64,000 nucleotides of DNA from Megamerina dolium. Its lineage: Eukaryota > Arthropoda > Insecta > Diptera > Megamerinidae. Made by a program: the position numbers and the translations under genes. Position 1 is the first letter of the stretch. Every line of letters begins with the position of its first letter. The stretch spans positions 35,199,335 to 35,263,334 of the forward strand of contig OY978528.1 of the NCBI GenBank assembly GCA_963854835.1, written 5' to 3'. The notes under the pieces were generated by a model that searched no databases, had not been told where the DNA came from, and saw only the letters and a list, made by a program, of their open reading frames with translations. Shown piece after piece: positions 1 through 12,603 of the stretch.

Positions 1-487
1 TGATAGGCTACTTAAAATTTCAAAGTCCAAGTAATTCGATACAATCACAAACGAATAAGATATTCATATATTAAATTCAATAAAATAAATGCTTATAATT
101 TATGAATTTGATTACTTTCATTTAGATACCACAAAAAAATCCACAATACACTTCTACCACATGGTGTAAATATTTGTTTAAAGCATTGCTTGAATACTTT
201 TTATTTGGTATCAATATGTAAAATCTTTGTATGAATCGCAATGAGTACTGGAATAAGCAGAATGTCCATATTCGGTGTTAAAACGATTTTCATAAGACTT
301 GAGAGGCTCCATTACATCCCCGAAAAGCAAATATAAGTTGTGGTTTTCATTTCGAAGACATAGCCAACGTCAATGGTCGTCAATAACAAGCGACACAGAC
401 AAATTATTCGCGACTTATTGGTTTATTACATCAAAATCCAGCGTTAAAATATTAAATGGTTCCGGCAAGGCAGCACAACATGGCATA
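1..487. other. AT-rich DNA, nothing recognised
   Basis: No terminal repeat, protein similarity or coding-like codon pattern was recognised. A 70-codon plus-strand ORF (299-511) runs into the left end of the mariner element and has no recognisable motif, so it is treated as chance. Confidence 0.5.
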
Positions 488-1404
488 CAAGGTGCGACAA
501 TTATGTATTAAAACTCTAACCATATCTCAGCAACCAAGCGCGCCATCTATGCGTTTTGTAGCTTCAACCTTCCTCTACTAACTGTCAAAATTTCATGGCA
601 TTTGGTTGACATTTAATGTTTATTGACATTCATTTTACAAAACACGTGTTCGTTTGATGTTGAAATTTTAACATGGAGCAAAGAGCGGTCATTAAATTCC
701 ACACAAAAATTGGTAAAAGTGCATCAGAGACATTGGGAATGATGCAGCAAGCGTATGGCGATGCTTGTTTATCAAGATCAAATGTTTTTATATGGCATAA
801 ACGGTTTGTGGATGGCAGAGACTCGCTCACCACAAGCCAAAAAAATACAGAAGTTCCATCAAAAATCAAAACAATGCTCATCACATTCTTCGATAGCAAA
901 GGAATTATCCACAAAGAATTTGTTCCAACTGGTCAAATAGTTACTTTCGCATGTTACCTCGAAGTTTTGAAGCGTTTAATGTCCAGAATCCGTCGTGTTG
1001 ACCAGAATACCACGATCCAAAAACTTGGTCTCTATTGCACGATAATGCACCGAGTCACACAGCACTCATTGTTCGTCAATTTTTTGCTTAGAATCAGGTC
1101 TGTGTGTTGAATCACCCGCCGTATTCACCTGATTTGGCACCGTGCGACTTCTTTTTGTTCCCAAAACTCAAATTGAAGTTGAAAGGATGCTTTTTTAATG
1201 ACATTCAGACCATACAAGGGGCTTCGACGAGGGCAATTCCGAAAAATGAGCTGGAACACGCGTTTGAATCACTATTAAATCGATGTAAAAAGTGTATTGA
1301 ATCAGAAGGAGAATACTTCGAATAAATATAACGAAAAATTAGCAGATATCGTGTTTTAATTGTGTTTTCTAGAGGCAGTCTTAATACATAATTGTCGCAC
1401 CTTG
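488..1404 (+). mobile_element. Internally deleted mariner (DD34D type)
   Basis: The ends are inverted repeats beginning CAAGGTGCGACAATTATGTA, matched in reverse complement at the right end (to 1404), and a TA dinucleotide lies outside each end (486-487 and 1405-1406). TA duplication is the hallmark of Tc1/mariner insertion. The element is 917 bp, shorter than the usual 1.2-1.3 kb, because the middle of the transposase gene is missing. It is probably non-autonomous but could be moved in trans while its ends remain good. Confidence 0.85.
673..1325 (+). pseudogene. mariner transposase, deleted and frameshifted
   Basis: Translation from the ATG at 673 gives a mariner N-terminal helix-turn-helix region (MEQRAVIKFHTKIGKSASET) up to about residue 50. 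The sequence then jumps to the segment just before the second catalytic Asp (KTMLITFFDSKG), so the part holding the first catalytic Asp is gone. The HDNAPSHTAL motif is readable only in a different frame near 1035-1065. An in-frame TAG lies at 1088-1090. The C-terminal block NHPPYSPDLAPCDFFLFPKL, with the third catalytic Asp, is intact and ends at about 1325. At least one frameshift and one stop make this a dead gene. The family assignment rests on the DD34D signature and the conserved PYSPDLAP block. Confidence 0.85.
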
Positions 1405-1406
1405 TA

Positions 1407-4400
1407 TAGCGCATGAAAATATCACTGCATCGGGATAACCTCTTGGTGACCAATCCATCTAAAAAAATAGTCCTATCAATGTACTCATGTACCCTTGTAC
1501 TCATGTGCTTTGATGCCTTTGCACTTGGTTTTACTAAATATTGGCCATTTTATTGATTTTTTTATTCTACAATATTTGAAACTGTAATTCTATATATCTA
1601 AAAAGAATAATAAAAATAAATATTTTAACTGCTGAATCGTGGTATTTCTTTGTATTTTAAATTTGTGTAAAGATATAATCTCAAAATCTTAACCTTCAAG
1701 CGCTGTGTGTTTCAATTTGACACAATTCCTTAAAAAAGATTCTTTTATTTTCGTGACTTTGTTTCATTTTGCACCTGAGATTTTGGCTCATTGTCTAAAT
1801 TGTATCTGAATTTTATGTTTTATGTGTTAAATGTTTGACAACAGATATCTCTTAAAGGCTGTACAATAAATATAATAAGATTTGATAACTTCTGCAATAT
1901 ATTTTTCGATACTCTATAGATGAGAACAAACATACTTACATAGTTTTACAATTTTAAATTGATTAATATGTAGTTATTTCTAAATCTGTAGAAATTGAGC
2001 AACAAAATGAAGTTTACCCCAGTTTTATATGAGAGAGGGTTTGAATGCTATAATCTTCAACACATATTCACATACAAATATTTAATATGATGAAAAGAAT
2101 TTACAAGGACTGACGAAGTACTACTTTTTGGGCGAGCCCAATGCAAAGCTCACTAGCGCTAGAAACTGTTAGAGGGCAAAACCAAAATCGTTACACATAT
2201 GCAAATATAATAGTTTTATTAATATTCCAAAATGCATGCGTTAAAAGATTAATTTCAATAATTCATATAAGCACACACCTTTAGCATATTTAAATGTGTA
2301 CGGGCATATTGAACTTGAATTTGTTGCTTGCATTTGCATATACGAATGAATTATATCAAATATAACGATATAATTTGGAAAATATTTTAGAGTTTGAAAT
2401 TGATGGGTTGAAAAGCATAAAAGCCATAATAGACACTCGTAGACATAATAGACACTAGTTGATATTTCCATCAGCAACAACTGCCACTACTACTCTGTTA
2501 CTACTTTTGCTACTACTACTTTTACCACCACTACAACTACAACTATTACTGCCACTACTATTACATGCTATCAGTCTACGACCGAGACAATCGATAAATT
2601 ATGTGGGAAGTCAAATATTTGGTTTTATATGATTTGCATAAATTGTCAGTTCACAATAAAGGTACCATAAAAGATTCAATAAAACCAACAACAACAACAA
2701 CAGCAGCAGCAGCAACAGCTATAATAATAATATAATAATAACAATCAAGTCATCTTAATATGCGTTGGATGAGACCACTATCAACTTCTTCGTCACATTT
2801 ATCTTCTCTTTTTCTATTTCTTCTTCTGCTGTTGCTGTTGCTGCTATTAACTTCTTCATCATTTTTGGTTATGCTTGAACGATTAATCGTATTTAATTAT
2901 TATTTCTGTCTGTTCAATATTATCATTGTTGTTAGTATTTCTTTTGTATTCTTGCTATCGCATTTTTACCTGCATGCCTATGCGAGTGTCGACGTGTTTG
3001 TATGCGTGTGTGAACAAATTAAGATTTTTATTTATTCTTTTTGACGTGGTAGATAGAATTTTGGTTATTGATTATGGTGTGTGTTATTGCTCTTATTGTT
3101 GTTGTTATGATTATGTATACCCTTCTATTTTTACCTCAATATTCGTATAGATATATTGTATGTAACTTGTTTTCCTAATAATTTGTTTATTTTTTGTTTT
3201 TTTACTCATTTTTGTATTTTTTTTTTTTTCTTTATATATATTCTATGTATATATACTTAAGCATCATTGCTTATGTTTGCCGACAACGACAATGAAGATT
3301 ATCATAATGCTTCTACGCGGCTATTGTTGTTGTTATTAATGTCACTAGTACATAGTCTTGGCTTAATTGATTTTCATTTTTATTAGTTGCATTTGTTCTG
3401 TCTATTCATAATGCTGCTGTTCTGAATTCTTTAACACTTCTCATCTAAATACTGGTTTAGTTTGCTTTCTTTATTTCTTGTTCTGCTTTCATCTTCTTCT
3501 TATTTATATGATTCTTATTCTGTTTTCTAATAAAACTATCTAAACTGTTGATGACTGCAACGGGTTTATGTAAGAATATACTTGTTCTTATAAGCGGATA
3601 TCTCCCACAACGAGTTAAGAATATATTTTGTATAATTACATATATAATATATATGTACTTATATTTATACAAAATATTATATACATACGTATAACTAGTA
3701 CATATTGTACACATTCATCTATGGCATTGTCACGTATGTACATTTTTATTTCTGAATACTTCCATAAAAATTATGGCATTTTATATGCGAAATAATACTC
3801 CTAAGCACAACTAATAGCACTTTTTTGAGAGGGTTATTATAATTTTTTTTTAATAATTTGTTGCGCTTTTTATATAAACCCGAATTGAATTTATAAATCT
3901 TGAATCACTATTAAATATTCTGCATTGCCTTAATTGCAAACACAGATATTAATCTTTGTGGCAGGTATAATCACATATATACGAGTATATACCATATTTC
4001 AACCAACTGAAAATGTCTTTGAATAACGTGACTATATTCCAACAAAGTTGCGTAATTCAAACACTAAAATTATCCCTATATGAAACTCAGCTTATGATCA
4101 CAAATTTCAAATAATATAAATCGATTACACTCCACAATCAAATCTCCTGGGCACTTGAATTGAACATTTCAGGGCAGAAGAAAAATACAAAGGTGTAGGT
4201 GTATCCGGCAAATGACACATAAGGACGAGATGCAATTTATTGGCAATTTTTAGAAAATTATTAAGATTCTCTCTATACGAAGTCTTTATGGTAGTGACAA
4301 AAAAATTGTATTTTAATTGTGTATAATTCAATGCAAGTTCGTATCAGATGTGTGATGGCTTCAAGTGTCTACAGCTACAAATGTAGTCCATCAGGTAGCT

Positions 4401-6307
4401 CAAACTCATCCCAGCAGCAAGAGGGTGGACCTATGAGACAGTTGCCTTTTTTGGATCCACATAATTTTTAATTATTAAAATATTTAACTCCAATACGTAC
4501 CAATTATTGATTTCACATTGATAAACTTGCTTCTAAGCTTACACTACACATTAGTCTCTCTACTACTTAGGAAAATAGTCTGACTGAAACCATCTAGATT
4601 TATATTTATTAAATTTTACATTGGTATAGATGATCGAAATTCCGACCGTACATAGGGCCTCTGTCAATTAAGTTACATTTTTGCCTTCACAGTTACTTCT
4701 CCTTTCATTTCGTTAATATTGAAACAAATTTAGTCAAAAAATTGAAGTCGATTACCTTCATCACTCTTGGTTAGATATTTTGTATTACATAATATTTAAA
4801 TAAATACAATATTCAAGACTTTACTACGGTTGCTGGTTCTCTATTTCACTCTTGCATCTATGAAACAGCTTATCAAAGTCTTCGCACCGCATCATTTCAA
4901 GATCAATGCGTAATACTAAAATATAATACTTATTAATGATACTAAAGTTATTACTATCCAGTTACCATAGGCTAACATAGGCTAAATTTCAATTTTTAAC
5001 TTGACCTGGGTAAATTAATTGATTCACATACCTAGTATATATTTATGATCATCTTGAAGCTAATAACGAATATATGTACATACGATATGTTTATATGCAC
5101 ATATATCATATTTATTATTATATATATACATGTAACATATAATATATAATATACTCGTATGTAAATATTACATACATTTATCATACATAGCACCTTCATG
5201 GCATATTTATCTATTAACTGTGATTATTCGACAACTTTTGTGCTTCTTGAATATGAAAAACATAAATATTAACAACAACAACAACCATGTTCACCAAACA
5301 ACGAAACGACTTTTTCTGCTTACAACGTAACTAATTTATTTATGAATTAATTATTACTTTATTGTTGTTATTTTGTTGTTTTACAGCTTCCCCAAAAGTC
5401 TTAAGGTTGTTCAACATGTTATTTCTGAATATTTCACATTAAATTAAATGAACGAGAGAGAAAGGGAAAATATATAACAAATACTAATATTAGATTTATT
5501 AACATTGCATACATACATACATGTACATAATCCATAATCCTATCAGTCGGTAGGTGTTTGGCTAACTTAAATGTGTGCATCTTCAAACGACTGAATAAAT
5601 CTCTATTTTGATTTAGGGGTTTACACACACATGCACACACATTTCGGACACAGCTTTAGAAAATGTGTTAATTCGATCATTATATTTAGATAAATCACTT
5701 ATATAGCAAATTGGTATTGATTTTTTATTAATAATTTATTATACAGTGGTTATCAAATAATTTACATACTGAAAATGCCACTGCGCATAATTGATATCAA
5801 AATTACTGGAACACAGTCACTTATCATCTGATTGTACAAAGAAGCAGTAATCCCTACTTTTGCTTCATATAATTTCAATACCGAAGCAAGCTTGTATTAG
5901 TATAGTATTATTTTTTAATAGTCAACAATCTACAATATGAATCTTCTGCACAATACATTTTATAATAAAATATAGTTGGGACGTCTCATGTTAAAAGTCG
6001 CAACAAAGCTTAAAGTAAAAAAATCAAATGTTGAAGGCCAAGTAGGTATTTGTGAATATGAATCAATGTAAGTATCAAAAAATACTTACTATTAACTGAT
6101 TACGCATATACAATACATATTTCTTCACCTAAGTAATTTATCATCTTTTGAGCTTATTAATTTGAGCTTTTGAGCTATTTAATTTTAGGTATAATTTTTT
6201 ACACACGTAATAATAACATGAATATGTCTATACAAAGTGAACAACCGAATGCAGTAGCACCAAGTTAGTGATAATATCGAGAAATAATTTTATAAATAAT
6301 TTAAAAT
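1407..6307. other. AT-rich non-coding DNA with CAA/CAG and ACT repeats
   Basis: No gene is recognised. Degenerate ACT/CTA trinucleotides occur at about 2470-2570, CAA/CAG then AAT repeats at 2686-2745, a CTG/TTG-rich stretch at 2820-2860, and T-rich DNA around 3190-3240. Short ORFs here are low-complexity Leu/Ser/Tyr strings. The 5050-5200 stretch is rich in TACATA, as is common in higher-fly introns. A sequence ACAGTGGTTATC near 5745 resembles a Tc1-type terminus, but no partner end was found. Confidence 0.5.
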
Positions 6308-6340
6308 AATTTTTTTTTTTATTTTTAATTTTATATAAAA

Positions 6341-6346
6341 TTTATT
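6341..6346 (-). promoter_or_regulatory. AATAAA polyadenylation signal
   Basis: AATAAA on the minus strand lies about 45 bp after the stop of the 6392-6679 ORF. It is followed about 20 nt later by an A-run (T on the plus strand, 6310-6320). The spacing is that of a normal cleavage site, so the A-run may be a fossil poly(A) tail. Confidence 0.4.
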
Positions 6347-6391
6347 TAAATTCAGAAAAATTTTGTTGTATTCAAAAAAGGTTTTCTGATT

Positions 6392-6679
6392 TTACGTTTG
6401 ACAAATTCCAATGCAAGACTTCAGACCAAGACTGAAGATCGTTGTAAGCATTATTCTCACCCTAAAAATCCGGTACATATTCCACTTCAGCTTAGTCCAC
6501 TTACCGAAATTACTACGCAAATGATGATCCAACATCTTCAATTCCTGCATCATGTGGATCTTATGTGGTTGTTGGATTTTTACTTCCTTATATGCATAGT
6601 ATGATCTCATTGTTAGCTTGCTTGTTGTGGTTCCTGTAAAGAATCGCTTAACATTTGTAAATTTCAACGTTGTAGTCAT
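6392..6679 (-). CDS. Small basic protein, 95 aa, possible retrogene
   Basis: I do not recognise the family. The ORF is uninterrupted from an ATG in good insect context (TAAAATG, minus strand) to a TAA at 6392-6394. Codon use is unlike the surrounding DNA: 9 of 11 Lys codons are AAG, and Leu is often CTG or TTG, in an AT-rich window. The protein is strongly basic with only three acidic residues. Its first 30 residues (starting MTTTLKFTNVKRFFTG) contain no acidic residue and many Thr, Lys, Arg and Phe, like a mitochondrial presequence. A hydrophobic segment lies near residues 75-91. Downstream on the minus strand is AATAAA (6341-6346), then an A-run (6310-6320 as T on plus) about 20 nt later. 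That layout suggests a processed retrocopy or a short intronless gene. A mariner element sits just upstream (6722). No target duplication is clear. Confidence 0.45.
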   Translation of the reverse strand: MTTTLKFTNVKRFFTGTTTSKLTMRSYYAYKEVKIQQPHKIHMMQELKMLDHHLRSNFGKWTKLKWNMYRIFRVRIMLTTIFSLGLKSCIGICQT

Positions 6680-6721
6680 TTTAGATATTTGAGACCAAAT
6701 ATAATATAGTTGTTGTATGTA

Positions 6722-7961
6722 AAGGGTTATCCATTTCGCGGTTTCAAAAGTATAGGGCTAGAATTCGACATCTGTCAAACTGAGTTGTTAAAACAATTTC
6801 TTTCTTTTTCAGTTCAAAGTCTGACATTTGCGAAAATGGATCGCTTAACTATCGCACAACGCATTAAAATTGTAAAAACCTACTACAAAAATGGTGATTC
6901 TGCCGTGCTTTAAGAGGAGATTATGGTTTACATAATCGTCCAACTACGCAAGCAATTGGCAAAATTGTGAAGAAATATGAAGAGACTGGATCGGTTACAG
7001 ATATTGTAAGGCCTGTGCATCATCGTTTCGCTCGTACCACCGAAAATATCGCTGCTGTAAGTGAAAGTGTTGCCGAAGACCCGAATGTGTCGATTCCTCG
7101 TCGTTCTCAGAAATTAAGACTGTCTTACGGCACATTATGGCGTATTTTGCATTTGGATCTACACCTACATCCATATAAAATCCAGCTCACACAACAACTG
7201 AAGCCAGCTGACCATTCACAACGTCGTAGATACGTCGAATGGGGGTTTGAACAACAGGCGGTGGACGGCGATTTTTCGAACAAAATTTTCTTCAGCGACG
7301 AAGCACATTTCTCACTCGGTGGGTATGTTAACAAACAAAATTGTCGTATTTGGGGTTCTGAGAATCCTCAAGTAATTGAAGAGAGGCCACTACATCCACA
7401 AAATGTCACTGCTTGGTGCGCTCTTTGGTCCGGAGGTGTGATTGGACCTTACTTCTTCGAAAACGACGATGGAACGACTGTCACCGTCAATTCGGAGCGT
7501 TATGGTCATATGATAACCGACTTTTTTTTGCCTGCTATTGAAGAATACGACTTAGAGAATATGTGGTTTCAACAAGACGGTGCCACATGCCACACAACTA
7601 GAGCGAATATGGCTTTATTGCAAGGCAAATTTTCTGGCAGCGTAATTTCTCGTCGTGGCGATATCAAGTGGCCACGCGAAAGTGGCTACGCGAAAGACCG
7701 TGTTTATGCAGATAAACTTTTAACTCTTGAGCACCTAAAAACCAACATTCGTCACGTTATGGCTGAGATACCGCCCAATATGTGTCAAAAAGTGGTCGAA
7801 AATTACCTCAAAATTCGCGTGGTGGTCATTTAAATGATGTAGTACTTCACACATAATGTCAACGTTCAAACTTTATAATAAAAAAGAAATATCATGATAA
7901 AAAATATTTTATATGTGTTTTATTTACATTTACTTTTGAAACCGCAAAATGGATAACCCTT
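6722..7961 (+). mobile_element. Mariner-family transposon, DD41D (rosa-like) type
   Basis: Terminal inverted repeats of about 30 bp begin AAGGGTTATCCATTTCGCGG at 6722; the right end (to 7961) matches in reverse complement with few mismatches. TA flanks both ends (6720-6721 and 7962-7963). The element is 1,240 bp, a normal length. The transposase inside belongs to the IS630-Tc1-mariner group with WFQQDGATCHT and FSDEAHF motifs. In relatives of this type I recall the third Asp falling about 41 residues after the second, the DD41D group first described from Ceratitis rosa and other tephritids. That placement is from family knowledge, because the third Asp is deleted here. Confidence 0.85.
6836..7856 (+). 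pseudogene. DD41D-type mariner transposase, three lesions
   Basis: The ATG at 6836 opens MDRLTIAQRIKIVKTYYKNG, a helix-turn-helix start. The frame stops at a TAA after 25 codons and resumes about 6913 in another frame after loss of a few residues. A long open stretch (about 6913-7833) then covers the DNA-binding linker, the first catalytic Asp in IFFSDEAHF (about nt 7290) and the second in WFQQDGATCHT (about nt 7575). Soon after, a short deletion removes the segment that should carry the third catalytic Asp: the protein reads DIKWPRESGYAKD where relatives have a longer stretch. A 1-bp change near 7820 shifts the C-terminus, and the expected stop in the old frame is at 7854-7856. The enzyme cannot be catalytic, but the element is young enough to read easily. 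Confidence 0.85.
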
Positions 7962-7963
7962 TA

Positions 7964-9631
7964 TAAATATACATACGACTTCGAATTGGATTTATCATCG
8001 TAACAAATTATACCGCTAAAGATACCTTCGGGTTCTTTTTAAATTTAGCAAACACAATAGAACTATCTATAAAACTATCTATAGACAAGATATTTCGTCT
8101 CGACTTTTCGTAACGTAATTATGTTATATATTTAACTTTATGCAGAAACGACTTACAATACCAAAACGAAAAAAACCTACGCAATGACCGAAGTCTCAAA
8201 TAAACCAACTTCTCCTCCCATATTATCAGCGAAAAAGTAATTAGCTAAAAATATATTCAACTTTACCTTCAATCTCCATATACAATACATACACATACCC
8301 AGACAGCAATAACAAAATGTACAAAATGCCACTGATACACCTACTCCAACTCCAATATTTTCGCTGTATGACTTCTCTGCAAGAGAAAATTTTACTTAAG
8401 AATTACCAAAGTACTAGAAGATAAAAAGCAACAATATATACCAAAAATACGACAAAAAACAAACTTTTGAATGTACTGTATAAACCCTCTACTTTGAATA
8501 CTATTCACTGAGTCTTATGGTTACTAATACTATGTAATATCAACTGCATAAATGTTACAACTACAACTTTAGATTATTACTACCATTTACACAGAAAACA
8601 ACGAAAACAGTAATATAATATAGAAAATGTTGCGAAACAAAATTAGCATGTGAAACGCAATTGAACGCACTGCAGGACATCCACATAATTCCAATATTAT
8701 AAACCACACTGTTATTCTTGGTGCTAAGGTTAGTCGATATTGTCGCCGACACATACAAAATCGGGCGCCATTCTGATGAATTTTTGAAACGCACACAAAT
8801 ACACATAAACACCAATAGACAGCACAGCAAGTCAACGCATATCAACAAATATGAATTCATTCTCGTACTTCATACAGTCCGTACAAACTCCATATGGAGT
8901 ATAGGTAGACAAATACATGAAGCAACATGCGACCACTATTACACCAGCATCGACATTTATAATAAGGAACATAAATAAATAAACAAACAAAAAGTAAATA
9001 CATAATAAAAAGTAAGAGGAAGTATAAAGCAAATTATTTCAATCGATGTTGAGTACATTCGAATGTAAATACAAACACCTATGTATTTATACTCATGCAA
9101 ATGCATATTTCTATATCGCCTGTCAACCATTAACCTTCTAACAGTATATTGGCCCAATATGAATTGATGGATATTGCAATATCATTTATACCCAGAGAGT
9201 TTGTAAACATATGTATGTTTATATATTTTTCTTCATTTTATTAATCATCTATGGGGTGTAATAAAAATGTAGAATAGATTACATACTTAGATACTTAGAT
9301 ACCTAGATTGCATCATGTGCGTGCGTGCTTCAGCAAATTTAAATATATATAATTTACACTGCGAACAACCTTTGCTGAGCTTTTAAAAAACAGCCCAATA
9401 TTTTTTTGAAAGTATACTTTAAGAAATATAGGAACTAGAATAATTATACCATCCATTTCTCAATAGCAGACTTCCTAAAACACGTTAGGGAGATGTGGCA
9501 ATTCTGTAAGGTTACTATAATAGTTGTCCAGAATATGTGATAGGTTTGATTAGGTTATTGTGACTGCCTTCTCTCTAAAAGGACACATTTAGATCAGAAA
9601 GACCCATTGTGATACCACTTTACTATTATGT
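7964..9631. other. AT-rich DNA, nothing recognised
   Basis: No gene, terminal repeat or tandem array was recognised. ORFs at 8561-9157 on both strands overlap each other and have no recognisable motif. Confidence 0.45.
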
Positions 9632-9815
9632 GTGTTAAATTTGGACAATGTTAAAAGGGACCTACTTATATTAGCCGGTTCCGAACGGCTGAACCCTTGT
9701 GACATCGCTTTTCTGAGCTTTGTCACAAAGCATTTTTCATTGCAAATTGTTACCGACAGTTACCTCATCCGGGGATGGAACCCACGATTGAACCACTGAT
9801 CTTCGGCATCTACAG
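9632..9815 (-). mobile_element. Truncated tRNA-derived SINE, diverged
   Basis: The minus strand matches the body of the SINE family seen at 17267-17638, including the GTTCCGAACGGC box, the TGAGCTTTGTCACA stretch, and a degenerate B-box region (TGGTTCAATC) near 9800. Both the A-box end and the 3' tail are missing or too diverged to see, and the 3' half is shortened. It is an old copy. Confidence 0.7.
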
Positions 9816-11596
9816 CATATGTGATAAACATGACTATATTTACCTGGGTTCGCTACATTGACTCCTTCAGATTTCCTTTCATTACTAGCCTAAAAAAAAT
9901 ATGAAAGTTCAAATATTAAGAATCGCTACAAAAGATGTAAAATTTATAGCCGAGCCCCACTAATTATTACTACTCAACATTCCGCCCTTTAGGGAGTTCC
10001 TGAAAAAAATTCTCAAAAACCCTTGAAAATCGAAAAATTAATAAAATATATATGGAGAAATGTATACCCTACATTCTATAGAAATTTCGTCCTATCTACG
10101 CCTCTTATGTTTTTACAAGACTGAAAGATTTCGTATTTTTTCAGAATAACTGAATAATCAGCACTTGAGGTATGGAAATATGCAAAATGCAAGTGAAATA
10201 TATGATTCTACGTTTTACAAATAAAGATCAACAAAATTATTAAAAGAGATTAATACCAAACTTGCCACATTTTGACAAAATTATGTTTATAGGCAGCTTA
10301 TAAATTGTAATCAATGGGTTAGCACTGCGCAGCAACATGTAATTATAAATATACATGAATCCATTTATTGTGTGTGATTATGGAAAAAAATTAAATTTGC
10401 ATACTAAAAATCGATTTATATTTCGCCTATGTAGACTTATTTATACCCTGCTTCCAGACTGACATATCAGGAAAGACTACTTATACTTTCCATATCCCCG
10501 TAACTACATTCAAGTAGTTACAAACGGTTGCTCAAATATTAGACGAAGAGAGACAAATCTTTACTCAAAGGTTGGTTAACTGACTAAAAGTAGAGAATCT
10601 GGAGAGACAACGACAAAAAAAATAAAAAAGTCGGTATAGAGAAAACATGACGCAATAACAGCACGAGTGCAGAAAAAAAAGGATGCAATGCATAGTTGAA
10701 AATAAAATGAAACTTAAAATAAAGTTTTGCTTCCCTCTAGAATGGCAGAGAAAAAAAATTTGACTATAGAGAAAGTATTGGAGACATTTCATAAAAGTTT
10801 TATAAGACGTTATGTAAATATACATATATTTACAAATATACTTGGTATATAAATAAATATGTAAGTACGTAAATATGGTTGACATATTATATCGCCTGCT
10901 GTTATTTGGTATTTCTGCATACTTCTTCCGAACATTTTTGTTTTCTTTGTTCATACTACTATGTATGTGGTTACGTAAAAAATGTATACCCAATTGGAAA
11001 ATGTGCAAGGTTGTTGTTATGAGAAAAACATTTGTAATTGTTTATAGACATATTTCGAGCATATATTTTCACCAAGTTGGTTGTCTGAAGGAATAAATTT
11101 GCTTATATATCACAACATCTGTTACGACTTTCAGAATTTCGTACAAACAACATTTGCTGAGTTTGAGAAAACGCATTAACCAAAACGTACGGATTAAAGA
11201 TAATTAAAAAAAAATCCGTAAATCAAACATTTTAAATATGTCAAACACAGACGATCATTCGAAAAAAAGCATACTTAAAAGCAAACTAAAAATTCTGTCT
11301 TAAAATATTTTTTTACAGGTGAAATTCTTCATTTCCAGAATAATAAATAAGAACGTTTTATCTATGTCTATAGTAAGCCTGAAAAAACGTACTTTAATTT
11401 AAAGTAATGGTTTATTGTCAAATTCAACTTAAAGACTGGCAGAATATTGCCATTGCCTACAAATATAAAGTTCCGATTTTATTAAATAATATTTATATAT
11501 TTTCATTTGAAAACACAATCGCACCCTCTAAGCTTATACGTAAGTATACACATACCTACACGCTTACATAGACTCAAGCCCAAATATCTTCGCCCT
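9816..11596. other. AT-rich DNA, nothing recognised
   Basis: No gene or element recognised. The overlapping ORFs at 10565-11096 on opposite strands are Tyr/Ile/Phe-rich low-complexity readings of A/T runs. Confidence 0.45.
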
Positions 11597-11890
11597 AGCC
11601 CCTCATACAAATGAAAATCTCTTAAGACCAGAACACTTCTTTCAATGTAATGTGAAAGACGACAGCAGGAACAACAATCATTACATGAAGATTGCAACTG
11701 CAAGTTGAAATATTTGATGATGCCAACAACTAGCCAAGAAAGTAGCCCCTCATACAAATGAAAATCTCTTAAGACCAGAACACTTCTTTCAATGTAATGT
11801 GAAAGACGACAGCAGGAACAACAATCATTACATGAAGATTGCAACTGCAAGTTGAAATATTTGATGATGCCAACAACTAGCCAAGAAAGT
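11597..11890. repeat. 147-bp perfect tandem duplication
   Basis: Unit 1 is 11597-11743 and unit 2 is 11744-11890; I see no difference between them by eye. Both begin AGCCCCTCATACAAATG and end CAACTAGCCAAGAAAGT. Identity of the two units implies a recent duplication or an assembly artefact. Because 147 is a multiple of three, a minus-strand ORF crosses both units in one frame, but its product has no recognisable features. Confidence 0.9.
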
Positions 11891-12238
11891 AGCAAGTACT
11901 TGTCCACCAGCAATCATCAGCCATCTACCATCCACCATCAAGCAATTTAATAAAACAACCATAAAGCATACATTCATTATGCACCATACTATATACTCTG
12001 CAGACTCCACCACAATCCTTGTCTGAAGAAACCAAACCAAACTTAGATAAAAAATAAAATTATAAAACATAAACACAGTATGATATATATGTGTGATATA
12101 TACACAGAGTGTAAATAGCATACAAATTACGAACTTTTAAAGAATTTTCTTTTCTTCTTGATTCTTGATTACTTTTCTAAATTTCTGTTTTTTTGTTTCT
12201 TTCTCTTTTTGATAAAAATCGTCTTTTAGGAAACTCGT

Positions 12239-12240
<2 letters not shown>
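11891..12240. other. AT-rich spacer, nothing recognised
   Basis: Nothing recognised between the tandem duplication and the TA tract, apart from pyrimidine-rich DNA just before the tract. Confidence 0.4.
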
Positions 12241-12503
<263 letters not shown>

Positions 12504-12573
12504 GCTTTTGCTTTCTGTTGGTGTTAATGCTTGCTGTTTCATCTCCTACTGTTAACATCATGAGTACTACGTT

Positions 12574-12601
12574 CGGACGGTACTATCCTTAGTACCGTCC
12601 G
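12574..12601. repeat. Perfect 12-bp hairpin with 4-nt loop
   Basis: CGGACGGTACTA (12574-12585) is followed by TCCT and its exact reverse complement TAGTACCGTCCG (12590-12601). The stem is GC-rich in an AT-rich neighbourhood and lies 70 bp after the long TA tract. It could be a cruciform-forming site, a recoded element end or the core of a palindromic insertion. It is not followed by a T-run, so a terminator is not indicated. Confidence 0.85.
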
Positions 12602-12603
12602 AC

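Noticed and set aside
673..1325. Intact mariner gene at 0.7-1.3 kb
   Set aside because: The middle of the transposase is missing, and frames change between the conserved blocks.
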